Assembly: GCA_039190275.1 (NCBI GenBank)
Contig: JBCCYF010000145.1
Coordinates: 1 to 10,198 of the forward strand
Source: Halovulum sp039190275
GTDB taxonomy: Bacteria; Pseudomonadota; Alphaproteobacteria; Rhodobacterales; Rhodobacteraceae
Length of the DNA stretch: 10,198 nt
Direction: 5' to 3'
The notes beneath the pieces were generated by a model, which was not told where the DNA came from, did no database searches, and saw only the letters and a program-made list of their open reading frames with translations. Positions 1 through 7,998 of the stretch are shown here, one piece after another (within the stretch, counting starts at the first letter, position 1; each line of letters opens with the position of its first letter). A program made the translations under genes and the position numbers.

Positions 1-1
1 C

Positions 2-196
2 GGGGTCCATGCCGAAGGCATGTTCCGTATCGGCCATATGGGTCACTTGAACCCACCCATGATACTGGGAACCCTGGCAACCATAGAAGCGGGCATGAGT
101 GCACTGGGGATCACGCATGGGGGCGGTGCGCTGCGCGCAGCGTCGGATGTGATTGCGGGGGCACTGCTGGATCAGGCAACCGCCGGCGCCGCTTGA
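2..196 (+). CDS. Class V PLP-dependent aminotransferase, C-terminal fragment (5' end outside window)
   Basis: The frame is open from base 2 to TGA at 194-196 and gives the last 64 residues of a protein that begins upstream of the window. The stretch FRIGHMGHLNPPMILGTLA, followed by IEAGMSALGI, is the characteristic C-terminal segment of class V (fold-type I) aminotransferases of the alanine/serine-glyoxylate and pyridoxamine-pyruvate type. In that family the Arg of the 'FRIGHMG' motif binds the substrate carboxylate. The PLP lysine lies upstream and is not visible, so the amino donor and acceptor cannot be assigned. The gene converges on the minus-strand aminotransferase that ends at 306. The 109-bp gap between them (197-305) holds only a 10-bp palindrome, GCGCATGCGC at 247-256, and no clear hairpin plus T-run terminator. 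I am confident of the family and not of the substrate. Confidence 0.8.
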   Translation, partial: GVHAEGMFRIGHMGHLNPPMILGTLATIEAGMSALGITHGGGALRAASDVIAGALLDQATAGAA

Positions 197-305
197 GCAA
201 GGGCACAAGTTGCTTCGCATACCGCCAACCCATGACGCAACGTAAAGCGCATGCGCGACCTGGCGGGCAGCAGCGCGTTTCATTTCATCATAACGTCGAA
301 ACGCC

Positions 306-1412
306 TTAGCCGTTGGCGTCAGCCAGCGCATCCGGCAGCGCCTGTTCAAACAGATCCAGATCCTCGGGTCGACCGGCGCTGACCCGGATACATCTGTTCT
401 CCGGCTCAACAAAGGGCATGCGGACAAAGACACCCCGCTGCACCAGTCCCTCTAGGACCAGCTTCGCATAGGCACCATCGCGCCCGCAGTCGAGCGTCAC
501 GAAGTTTGTTGCCGAGGGCAGTGCGCGCAGGCCCTGCCCTGCCGCGATCTCGGTGATCCGCGTCCGCGCCGCTTCGACCTGCGCGATCACATGCGCCAGC
601 CACTCCGGCGCGCCAAGGGCGGCAAGGGCACCCGCCTGTCCGATCCTGTTAACACCGAAGTGATTGCGCACCTTGGCAAAACTGCCAATCAGCACCGGCG
701 CGCCAATCGCATAGCCGATCCGCGCGCCGGCCATTCCATGTGCCTTGGAAAAGGTCCGCATCCGGATCACCTGGGGGTTGTCGGGCTGAAGCGGCGGGAG
801 CGTGCCCGGAGGCGCAAACTCCCCATACGCCTCATCCAGACACAGCACGGCGCCCGCAGGCAGGGCATCAATCATCCGCTGTACCACCTGCGCGATATGC
901 CAACTTCCCATCGGGTTGTCCGGATTGGCCAGGTAAATCAGTGCGGCATCGGTCTCCCGCGCCGCGTCAAGCAGCGCATCAGGGTCTTCGGCGTCATCGC
1001 GAAACGGAACCTGATGCAGGACACCGCCATATCCCAGCACATGATAGTTAAATGTCGGATAGGCCCCGCGGGAGGTTACAACCGGGGTGCCCGGGGCCAC
1101 AAACAGCCGCGCAAGCGCGCCCAGCAGACCATCGATACCCGCCCCGACCACGATGTTTTCCATCGCAACATCATGGTGCGCGGCGAGCGCCGCGCGCAGA
1201 TCGTGGTTTTCGGGGTCGCCGTACTTCCAGACTTCGGCCGCGGCGGCCTGCATGGCCGCGACAGCAGCGGGCGCCGGTCCGAACACACTCTCGTTCGCGC
1301 CCAGCCGTGCGCCGAACCTGCGGCCCATCGCCCGCTCCTGGGCCTCGGGACCGACAAAGGGCACTGATGCGGGGAGACCGGCGATCAACGGGGTGAAACG
1401 GGGGGTCTTCAT
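306..1412 (-). CDS. HisC-like class I/II PLP-dependent aminotransferase
   Basis: This 368-residue protein is a fold-type I, class I/II aminotransferase resembling histidinol-phosphate aminotransferase (HisC, about 350-370 residues). Visible family landmarks are LGANESVFGP (residues 37-46, matching the LNxNExP-like N-terminal motif), NPDNPMG (163-169, cofactor-contacting Asn), LDEAYGEF (192-199, Asp193 contacting the PLP pyridine N), FSKAHGMAGARIGYAIG (221-237, Schiff-base Lys223 and phosphate-binding Arg231) and IRVSAG with Arg343, the usual substrate carboxylate ligand. The cytosolic reaction would be transfer of an amino group from glutamate to a keto acid or imidazole-acetol phosphate. No his genes are nearby, so I give no hisC symbol; aromatic amino-acid or other transamination is equally possible. 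The gene lies 219 bp downstream of valS on the same strand. The ATG at 1412-1410 has only a weak G-rich upstream stretch (GGGGCG). It overlaps the TGA of a doubtful small ORF in an ATGA arrangement. Confidence 0.88.
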   Translation of the reverse strand: MKTPRFTPLIAGLPASVPFVGPEAQERAMGRRFGARLGANESVFGPAPAAVAAMQAAAAEVWKYGDPENHDLRAALAAHHDVAMENIVVGAGIDGLLGALARLFVAPGTPVVTSRGAYPTFNYHVLGYGGVLHQVPFRDDAEDPDALLDAARETDAALIYLANPDNPMGSWHIAQVVQRMIDALPAGAVLCLDEAYGEFAPPGTLPPLQPDNPQVIRMRTFSKAHGMAGARIGYAIGAPVLIGSFAKVRNHFGVNRIGQAGALAALGAPEWLAHVIAQVEAARTRITEIAAGQGLRALPSATNFVTLDCGRDGAYAKLVLEGLVQRGVFVRMPFVEPENRCIRVSAGRPEDLDLFEQALPDALADANG

Positions 1413-1585
1413 ACAGCGCCCCGGTCGGGTTCGCAGGCCGGATACCGGGACTGATGTTCGTTTTGTGATCGGGCGAGGGTCTCAAGGCGTGCACCCTGCC
1501 GTTCACTGAGCCCGACCCGCGCGGCAGCCAGGTTTTTGGCTGGGCGGAGCAATGTAAACTGATCGATCAACGCGCGCACCCACAC
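1409..1585 (-). CDS. Doubtful small ORF between valS and the aminotransferase
   Basis: Reading from GTG at 1585 (a second in-frame GTG lies at 1579) gives about 58 residues, including RALIDQFTLLRPAKNLAAAR, and ends at TGA 1411-1409. That stop overlaps the aminotransferase ATG as ATGA, the geometry typical of translationally coupled genes. I recognise no domain. There is no signal peptide or membrane segment, and the protein would be hydrophilic, basic and mostly helical. The frame runs further upstream into the 3' end of valS, where it is a shadow frame, so part of its openness may be due to high GC. No good Shine-Dalgarno sequence is visible; the AGG directly before the GTG is too close. It could equally be a valS 3' UTR with no protein. 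The coordinates are a best guess. Confidence 0.22.
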   Translation of the reverse strand: MWVRALIDQFTLLRPAKNLAAARVGLSERQGARLETLARSQNEHQSRYPACEPDRGAV

Positions 1586-1631
1586 CCTGTTCCGGCAGCC
1601 CTTGACACCTGTGCGCGACCAGTCTCCACGG

Positions 1632-4600
1632 TCACTCCATATCCGCCAGCCGTGTCTGGGCGGCCTGCAGCTTTTCCAATTCCGCCTCAAGATCGGTCAA
1701 ACGGCTGCGGGCTTCGTCCACAACATCCTCCGGCGCGTTGGCCAGGAATTTCTGGTTGTTTAGCTTGCCCGCCAGCGCGCCGCTTTCCTTTTCCAGTTTT
1801 GCCAGAGCCTTGGTCAAGCGGGACTTTTCCGCGGCCACATCGATCACGTCCGCCAGCGGCAAGCAGAACGTTCCGCCCTGCACGGGAAGGGTCACCGCCC
1901 CTTTGGGGGCCACATCGGCGGTCAGAAACTCAGGCACACGGGCCAGACGCTCGATCAGGCTGCGGTTGCGGTTGAGCGCATCCTGGCCCGCGGCATCCAG
2001 CTCGATCTGGATCAACGGCACCTTGGCACCGACCGGGACATGGGTTTCCGCACGCACCGAACGGATCTGCTCGATCAGATCAATGACCCAGGCCATTTCG
2101 GCGTCCGCCGCCGCATCGGCCAGATCCGCCGCCGAGTATGTCGGCCAGTCGGTGTGGACCAACATCTTCGGACGTGCGGCGGTCTGCTTCCACAGCTCTT
2201 CGGTGATGAAGGGCATGATCGGATGCAGCAGGATCATGCACTGATCCAGCGCCCAGGACATGGTCGCACGGGTCTCGGACACAACCGCCGGGTCATCGCT
2301 GGCCAACAACGGCTTGGCAAACTCGATATACCAGTCGCAGACCCTGCCCCAAACATGGGCATAAAGGCTGTTCGCTGCGTCATTGAACCGATAGGCGTTC
2401 AGGGCGGCATCACAGGCCTCCACCGCCCGGGCTGTCTCGCCGATAATCCACTTATTGGCAGTTTGCTGCGCGACAGGGACAGTGTCGCCGGCGGCTCCGT
2501 AGGCCTCGTTCATCTGGGCAAAACGGACAGCGTTCCACAGTTTGGTGCCGAAGTTGCGGTACCCTTTGATCCGATCGGTCGACAGCTTCAGGTCCCGCCC
2601 CATGGCGGCCATGGCGGTCAGCGTGAAGCGCACGGCGTCGGCGCCGTATTCATCGACAAGGTCCAGCGGGTCGAGGACGTTGCCCAAGCTTTTGGACATC
2701 TTCTTGCCCTTCTCGTCCCGGACGAGGGAGTGAACATATACGGTGTGGAAGGGTATTTCATTCACGGTCTCAAGCTGCATCATCATCATCCGCGCAACCC
2801 AAAAGAAGATGATGTCAAAACCGGTGATCAGGACATCGGTGGGGAAGTATTTTTGATAGGCGGGATCTTCGGTATTGGGCCAGCCGAGGGTGCCGATGGG
2901 CCAGAGACCGGAGGAGAACCAAGTGTCGAGGACGTCGGGATCTCGGCCAAGGAATATAGTGATTGTGCCGGACGAGCCGTCTCCAACCTGCGCCGTGCTT
3001 GCCAGAAGGCGTCCGTCCGCATTGAAGTTGGTTAATTTATCGGGAGCTGGCTGCAGGTTAACCTGTGCATTCGGGAATTGCCGCTCATAGTGCTGCCGAG
3101 CAAGTGCGAACGCTTCCGCTTCCGTCGCGGCGCAAAACCGTTTCGGCTCACGCCTGACTTCCATCTCTACAAGTGGTGGCAGATCTTTTAACTCTTCGGG
3201 GTTAAAGTCAGGCCCATACCAAACCGGGATCTGATGGCCCCACCAGAGTTGGCGGGAGATTGTCCAGGGCTCGATGTTCTCCAGCCAGTGGAAATAGACC
3301 TTCTCGTGCTGCTTGGGCAGGATCTTGACACGCCCGTCGCGCACCGCATCGATGGCGGGCTGCACGATCTTGGCGGTATCGACAAACCATTGGTCGGTCA
3401 GCATCGGCTCGATCACCACCTTGGAGCGATCCCCGAAAGGTTGGGTAATGGTCTTGGCCTCGACCAGCGGGATTTTCTTGGGAAGGGCCTGGCGCTCGTG
3501 ATCCTCCTCCGCAGCCTCCCATGCGGGGTTCGGGACGGTGACGGCCAGCCCTTCTGACGTGATCTGGTCGACAACCCTCTTGCGTGCATCAAAGCGATCC
3601 AGACCGCGCAGGTCATCGGGCACAAGGTTGAGCGTATCGACCTCCTCGCCGCTGAACGCGCCGCCTTCAGCAATCTTCTGCGCGCGCGCCGCGGCTTGGG
3701 CATAAGGCGCACCATCGTCGCGCATGTGTCCCTTGGTATCCATCAGGCGATACATCGGGATGGTGCCACGCTGCGCAACGGCATAATCGTTGAAATCATG
3801 CGCGCCGGTGATCTTCACCGCACCCGATCCGAACTCTGGGTCGGGGTAGTCGTCGGTGATGATCGGGATCAGGCGGCGGTGCTCCTTCGGACCTACGGGT
3901 ATTTCGCAGAGTTTTCCGACAATTGGCGCGTAACGCTCGTCTGATGGATGAACCGCAACCGCACCATCGCCCAGCATCGTTTCCGGCCGCGTGGTGGCGA
4001 TCGAGATGTAGTCGCGGGTCTCGCGCAGCACCTCGTTCCCGTCCTCGTCTTTCTCGACATACTCATAGGTGGCCCCGCCCGCGAGCGGGTATTTGAAATG
4101 CCACATATGGCCCGCAACATCGATGTTCTCGACTTCCAGATCCGAAATCGCGGTCTCGAAATGCGGGTCCCAGTTGACCAGCCGCTTGCCCTTGTAGATC
4201 AGGCCATTGTCGTACATCTCGACAAACACCTTAAGCACCGCATCGTGGAAATTCTGTCCGCCCGGAGATCCTTCGGGGTCCTGCGGCGCGCCAGCCATGG
4301 TAAAGGCTTCGCGATCCCAGTCACAGGACGCGCCGAGTTTTTCCAGCTGGTTGCGAATGTTCGAGCGGGATTTCTGCTTTTGCTGCCAGACCCGCTCAAC
4401 AAATTTCTCGCGGCCCATGTCCCGGCGGCCGATATTGCCTCCCCTGGCCAGCTCACGCTCGACCACCATTTGCGTGGCAATCCCCGCGTGGTCGGTCCCC
4501 GGTTGCCACAGCGTGTCAAAGCCGCGCATCCGGTGCCAGCGGACCAGAATGTCCTGAAGCGTATTGTTGAACGCATGCCCCATATGCAGTGCACCGGTGA

Positions 4601-4742
4601 CATTGGGCGGCGGTATCATCACGCAAAACGACTCGCCGATGGGCGTGGTATGGACCCCGGCGGCAAAGGCCTTGGCATCCTCCCATGCGGCGGAGATTGC
4701 GGCCTCGGAGGCGGCAGGATCAAAGGTCTTGTTCATCGGCAT
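1632..4742 (-). CDS. valS: Valine--tRNA ligase
   Basis: Class Ia aminoacyl-tRNA synthetase that joins valine to tRNA-Val in the cytosol and hydrolyses mischarged Thr-tRNA. The protein is 1,036 residues when started at ATG 4742 (MPMNKTFDP), which aligns with the MEKTYNP start of E. coli ValS. The HIGH motif appears as HMGH at 53-56 after PPPNVTGAL. The CP1 editing domain carries TTRPET at 250-255. The segment GDRSKVVIEPMLTDQWF, the DVLDTWFSSGLW block starting at D603, and KMSKS at 681-685 (in KKMSKSLGN) follow in order. The end is the Lys/Glu-rich coiled-coil tRNA-binding arm, closing LADME. It is longer than the E. coli enzyme (about 950 residues), mainly through an extra stretch at about 510-602. 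The frame is open up to 5204, but that extension covers the divergent DUF3592 gene and is not family-like. A weak GGA lies 9 nt upstream of the start. Confidence 0.97.
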   Translation of the reverse strand: MPMNKTFDPAASEAAISAAWEDAKAFAAGVHTTPIGESFCVMIPPPNVTGALHMGHAFNNTLQDILVRWHRMRGFDTLWQPGTDHAGIATQMVVERELARGGNIGRRDMGREKFVERVWQQKQKSRSNIRNQLEKLGASCDWDREAFTMAGAPQDPEGSPGGQNFHDAVLKVFVEMYDNGLIYKGKRLVNWDPHFETAISDLEVENIDVAGHMWHFKYPLAGGATYEYVEKDEDGNEVLRETRDYISIATTRPETMLGDGAVAVHPSDERYAPIVGKLCEIPVGPKEHRRLIPIITDDYPDPEFGSGAVKITGAHDFNDYAVAQRGTIPMYRLMDTKGHMRDDGAPYAQAAARAQKIAEGGAFSGEEVDTLNLVPDDLRGLDRFDARKRVVDQITSEGLAVTVPNPAWEAAEEDHERQALPKKIPLVEAKTITQPFGDRSKVVIEPMLTDQWFVDTAKIVQPAIDAVRDGRVKILPKQHEKVYFHWLENIEPWTISRQLWWGHQIPVWYGPDFNPEELKDLPPLVEMEVRREPKRFCAATEAEAFALARQHYERQFPNAQVNLQPAPDKLTNFNADGRLLASTAQVGDGSSGTITIFLGRDPDVLDTWFSSGLWPIGTLGWPNTEDPAYQKYFPTDVLITGFDIIFFWVARMMMMQLETVNEIPFHTVYVHSLVRDEKGKKMSKSLGNVLDPLDLVDEYGADAVRFTLTAMAAMGRDLKLSTDRIKGYRNFGTKLWNAVRFAQMNEAYGAAGDTVPVAQQTANKWIIGETARAVEACDAALNAYRFNDAANSLYAHVWGRVCDWYIEFAKPLLASDDPAVVSETRATMSWALDQCMILLHPIMPFITEELWKQTAARPKMLVHTDWPTYSAADLADAAADAEMAWVIDLIEQIRSVRAETHVPVGAKVPLIQIELDAAGQDALNRNRSLIERLARVPEFLTADVAPKGAVTLPVQGGTFCLPLADVIDVAAEKSRLTKALAKLEKESGALAGKLNNQKFLANAPEDVVDEARSRLTDLEAELEKLQAAQTRLADME

Positions 4743-4850
4743 ATCGGGTGTTCCGGCGTGGCAATTCAGCTGTCGCGACTGCATAGCGCGGCGCGTGGGC
4801 AAGGGAAAGGGCGTGGTTGACATAGCCGCGGTCTCGGGCTTGGTGGAGGG

Positions 4851-5582
4851 ATGGAGCCCCCAAAGGCAAAGTCCAAACTCGCCCTGATGGGACGGTGGTA
4901 CATCATGTTCATCACCGTGCCTCTGCTGTTGGCTGTGGTTTTCGGGATTGTCGCGATGGTCACCGGGCAAAAGGCGCAACGACTGGCCGGCGACGGGCAA
5001 ACCGTCCAGGGCACCATCACCGGCCAGGATGTTCGGATCGAACGGGACAGCGACGGCGACTCCCGGCGGGTGTACTACCTTGAGGTGCGGTTCCAGGCAG
5101 AGACGCGTCCGGTCACTACGGAAACCAAGGTGAGCCGGGGCTTCTTTCAGGCCCAGGACTTGGGCGATACGCTGCCGGTGCGGTACTGGCGACCGGACCC
5201 CCAAGTGAACCAGGTCGAGCCCGGATCAACACGGAACCAACGGTGGTTCACCACTATATTCTCGGCCCTTTTGCTTGCCGGGTCGGGCTATGCGGCAATC
5301 CAGGGCATTGGACAGGCCACACGCTGGGGCCGGGTCCGAGACTACGGGGAGCGTCGTGTCGCGGTCGTGAAAAACCATGCGCGCACCTCGTTCAAGATCA
5401 ACAACCGTTCACAGTATCGCGTCGAGTGGCAGGACTCCGCGGGCTCGGCCGGTCGGTCTTTTCTGAGGAACCAACGGCAGCTGAAAGATGTGCCAATCGG
5501 CAGCGAAATCTGGGTCTATGCAGATCCCGATGGTCGTCTTCCTTCGGTCTGGGAGATGGATGTGGGCACTTCTGCGAATTGA
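4851..5582 (+). CDS. DUF3592-type two-helix membrane protein
   Basis: This 243-residue protein has two predicted membrane helices, at roughly 17-37 (MFITVPLLLAVVFGIVAMV) and 132-150 (WFTTIFSALLLAGSGYAAI). Between them is a soluble beta-rich segment (about 45-125) with GTITGQ, YYLEVRF and LPVRYWRPDP. This pattern matches DUF3592: a 'GTVxG' strand, a strand over the Y-x-L-x-V-x-F stretch, and a 'VxYxPxxP' strand before the second helix. A second similar beta segment follows (about 165-237), with YRVEWQD and IWVYADPDG repeating the theme, so the protein looks like a tandem duplication around the second helix. The biochemical function of the family is unknown. The gene is divergent from valS (108-bp gap) and lies 70 bp upstream of the CoxL-like gene on the same strand. 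ATG 4851 follows GGTGGAGGG so closely that spacing is poor; ATG 4887 and 4905 are alternatives. Confidence 0.78.
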   Translation: MEPPKAKSKLALMGRWYIMFITVPLLLAVVFGIVAMVTGQKAQRLAGDGQTVQGTITGQDVRIERDSDGDSRRVYYLEVRFQAETRPVTTETKVSRGFFQAQDLGDTLPVRYWRPDPQVNQVEPGSTRNQRWFTTIFSALLLAGSGYAAIQGIGQATRWGRVRDYGERRVAVVKNHARTSFKINNRSQYRVEWQDSAGSAGRSFLRNQRQLKDVPIGSEIWVYADPDGRLPSVWEMDVGTSAN

Positions 5583-5587
5583 GGCGC

Positions 5588-5615
5588 TGGACACCGCTGT
5601 TGGGGGCGGTATTTT
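5588..5615 (+). promoter_or_regulatory. Candidate sigma70-type promoter for the CoxL-like gene
   Basis: TGGACA (5588-5593) and TATTTT (5610-5615) are separated by 16 bp. They lie directly after the DUF3592 stop codon and 37 bp before the ATG at 5653. The -35 box differs from TTGACA at one position and the -10 from TATAAT at two. The spot suits independent transcription of the molybdenum hydroxylase gene. In a 60%-GC genome the match is suggestive only. Confidence 0.3.
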
Positions 5616-5652
5616 AGTGCAAAGTTCCCCTCCCAGCTTGCGAGAGTCGACC

Positions 5653-7950
5653 ATGAGCAAATTCGGTGCCAGCCAGCCTGCCCTGCGTAAAGAAGACATC
5701 CGTTTTCTGACCGGGCAAGGCATATATATCGGAGATGATGTGCCGGACGGGGCCTCTCAGATGGTGTTTTTCCGCTCGCCCGTGGCGCATGGCCGGATCA
5801 CTGCGCTGGACGTCTCGGGCGCGCGGCAGGCGGACGGGGTGCTGGCCGTCTATACGGCGGCCGATCTTGAGGGAAAACTCATCAATGAAATGGACTACGA
5901 CACGGTAAGCCTGCCTGGTGGCGGCTCTGGCGCCGCCCCGGTACGGCCTATGCTGGCCGATACACATGTGCGGTTTGTCGGCGAGGCCGTTGCCGCCGTC
6001 GTGGCGGAAACGCGGCAGGCCGGGTTGGATGCGATTGAGATGATCATGTTCGAGGTGGACGATCTGCCGGTGCATGTCGAGACCTCCGTGGGCGGTCCGG
6101 CCATTCACGCCGAAGCGCCTGACAACCTGGCGTTCGACTGGCACTATGGTGACGCAGCGGCGACCGAAACGGCTTTCGACGCGGCGGCGCACACAGTGCG
6201 GCTCGACCTTCTGGACAACAGGATCATCTGCAACGCGATGGAAACACGCGGCTGCTGGTCACAGATGCAGGGGGGTCGGCTGCACCATGCGGTCAACGGT
6301 CAGGGCGTCTGGGGCACCAAATCGGCACTGGCCAAGAAACTGGGCATGCGAAAGGAAGACGTGCGGGTCACCACGCCGGATGTGGGGGGTGGCTTCGGGA
6401 TGAAATCCTTTGACTACCCCGAGCAATTTCTGGTCTCCCTGGCAGCGAAGGACCTGGGGTTCGCGGTCCACTGGATGTCCGAGCGCGGCGAGGCGATGTT
6501 GACCGACAACGGAGGGCGCGACCTGGTCACCGTGGCTGAAGCGGCTTTTGACGCCGATCTCAAGCTAACAGCTTTCCGGATCAATTCGGTGTGCAACCTC
6601 GGCGCCCATAACTCCGGTTTCGCGCAAGACATACAATCAAGCCTGGCCCTCAAGGTCGTGAGCGGTATCTATGATGTCCAGATCGGGTATTTCGGCGTAA
6701 AGGGAGTTTACACCAACACCGTGCCGATCGATGCTTATCGCGGCGCAGGCCGGCCAGAGGCGATTTACGTTATTGAGCGTCTGATGGATTACGCCGCGAA
6801 GGTGTTGCGCGTCGATCCGCTGGACTTGCGCCGGAAGTCCTTCATCCCGGCGGAGAAGTTTCCCTATACGACGTTTTCCGAGCAGATTTATGACGTCGGG
6901 GATTTCGAAACGTTGTTGCAAAAAGCCGAGATCGAGGCCGACGTGGCCGGATTTGCCGCCCGCAAGGCCGATAGCGCTAAGCGCGGGAAGCTGCGTGGTA
7001 TTGGACTGTCCTACTATATCGAGTCCATTCTCGGCAGCCTGAACGAGACCACGAAAATAGACTTCGCCGCCGATGGCATGGTCGATGTCTATGTCGGGAC
7101 TCAGTCCAACGGACAGGGGCACGAGACGGTCTTTGCTCAGATCCTGCACGCACGCGCAGGCATTCCTTTTGACAAGATTCGATACATCCAGGGCGACAGC
7201 GACCTGATCGCCAGGGGTGGCGGCACCGGCGGCTCCCGTTCGGTCACGATGCAGGGGAATTCTATCAACGCCACGGCAGACATCATGATCGAGAAGTTCA
7301 AACCCCTGGCCGAGGAGGACCTTGAGGTCTCGGCCGCGGATCTGGTGTTCGAAGATGGTGCCTTCGCGGTGGCCGGGACCGACCGCCGCGTTACCCTGAT
7401 GGCGCTGGCACAGACCGCGCGCAGCCGAGGACAGGCGGATCTGCTGACCACCGAGTATGAGAACACGGTCGAAGCCAGATCCTTCCCCTATGGTGCTCAC
7501 TTTGCCGAAGTAGAGGTCGACCCCGAGACCGGCGTAACCGCTTGCGTGAAATACACCGTTGTCGATGACTTCGGCGTGCTGATGAACCCCATGATCGTCG
7601 AAGGGCAGGTGCATGGCGGGGTCGCGCAGGGAATTGGCCAGGCTATCACGGAACAGGTGGTCTATGACGACAGCGGCCAGCTGTTGTCCGGTACGTTTAT
7701 GGACTACGCCATGCCCCGTGCGGATGATGTGCCGTTCATTCCGTTTTCGACCGAACTGATCCCCTCAACAGCCAACCAGATGGGCATCAAGGGCTGCGGC
7801 GAGGCCGGAACCGTCGGCGCCCTCGCTGCGGTTACAAATGCCGCGCTTGACGCAGTGTGGGACGCGGGCGTCACACATATCGATATGCCACTGACACCTG
7901 TGCGTATGTGGGGATGGCTCAATGCGGCACAGCGCGTGGCCGCCGAGTGA
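5653..7950 (+). CDS. Xanthine dehydrogenase/CO dehydrogenase family molybdopterin-binding large subunit (form II CoxL-like)
   Basis: The 765-residue catalytic subunit of the molybdenum hydroxylase family binds a Mo-molybdopterin (cytosine dinucleotide) cofactor and typically oxidises a heteroaromatic, aldehyde or similar substrate with water as oxygen source. The N-terminal Ald_Xan_dh_C region (about 15-125) opens RKEDIRFLTGQG. Cofactor-binding stretches follow: VGGGFGMK (244-251), AYRGAGR (361-367), TQSNGQGHE (483-491, Gln488) and GIKGCGEAG with the catalytic Glu717. The active-site loop is AYRGAGR, the form II type. It is not the AYRCSFR loop, with the Cu-bound cysteine, of true form I CO dehydrogenase, so a CO substrate is unlikely. 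No signal peptide is seen. No CoxS ([2Fe-2S]) or CoxM (FAD) gene is adjacent. The start is ATG 5653 (MSKFGASQPALRKED) with a GAGAG-like site 6-7 nt upstream; the frame is open from 5488, but that part overlaps DUF3592. Confidence 0.93.
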   Translation: MSKFGASQPALRKEDIRFLTGQGIYIGDDVPDGASQMVFFRSPVAHGRITALDVSGARQADGVLAVYTAADLEGKLINEMDYDTVSLPGGGSGAAPVRPMLADTHVRFVGEAVAAVVAETRQAGLDAIEMIMFEVDDLPVHVETSVGGPAIHAEAPDNLAFDWHYGDAAATETAFDAAAHTVRLDLLDNRIICNAMETRGCWSQMQGGRLHHAVNGQGVWGTKSALAKKLGMRKEDVRVTTPDVGGGFGMKSFDYPEQFLVSLAAKDLGFAVHWMSERGEAMLTDNGGRDLVTVAEAAFDADLKLTAFRINSVCNLGAHNSGFAQDIQSSLALKVVSGIYDVQIGYFGVKGVYTNTVPIDAYRGAGRPEAIYVIERLMDYAAKVLRVDPLDLRRKSFIPAEKFPYTTFSEQIYDVGDFETLLQKAEIEADVAGFAARKADSAKRGKLRGIGLSYYIESILGSLNETTKIDFAADGMVDVYVGTQSNGQGHETVFAQILHARAGIPFDKIRYIQGDSDLIARGGGTGGSRSVTMQGNSINATADIMIEKFKPLAEEDLEVSAADLVFEDGAFAVAGTDRRVTLMALAQTARSRGQADLLTTEYENTVEARSFPYGAHFAEVEVDPETGVTACVKYTVVDDFGVLMNPMIVEGQVHGGVAQGIGQAITEQVVYDDSGQLLSGTFMDYAMPRADDVPFIPFSTELIPSTANQMGIKGCGEAGTVGALAAVTNAALDAVWDAGVTHIDMPLTPVRMWGWLNAAQRVAAE

Positions 7951-7998
7951 CCGGCCCCCGGGGTTGACTCGCCCAGGGTCGCGTCCGACTGTCCGCCT

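Noticed and set aside
247..256. Palindrome GCGCATGCGC in the gap between the two aminotransferases
   Set aside because: A 10-bp self-complementary site without T-run or conserved context; expected by chance in GC-rich DNA.
1525..1542. CAGCCA-TGGCTG hairpin as a valS terminator
   Set aside because: Stem of only 6 bp with a T-rich loop and no T-run after it on the minus strand.
1560..1569. Palindrome TGATCGATCA upstream of the aminotransferase
   Set aside because: Too short to call an operator; nothing else near it suggests a promoter.
2040..3035. Long plus-strand frame of 331 codons antisense to valS
   Set aside because: It is a shadow of the high-GC valS codons; no recognisable domain, and valS motifs on the opposite strand are unambiguous.
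4817..4845. TTGACA at 4817-4822 as -35 box for the DUF3592 gene
   Set aside because: The -35 match is perfect, but at 17 bp downstream there is only TTGGTG, a poor -10, and the start point would fall on the ATG itself. It could give a leaderless mRNA, but I cannot support it.
4743..5204. N-terminal extension of valS back to 5204, or to the ATG at 4823
   Set aside because: It runs antisense through the start of the DUF3592 gene, is low-complexity and unlike any ValS N-terminus; MPMNKTFDP at 4742 matches the family start.
5488..5652. N-terminal extension of the CoxL-like protein back to 5488
   Set aside because: It overlaps the DUF3592 coding end in another frame; the family N-terminus (RKEDIRFLTGQG) begins shortly after ATG 5653.
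6637..7614. Minus-strand frame of 325 codons antisense to the CoxL-like gene
   Set aside because: A shadow frame of a gene whose catalytic motifs are all intact.
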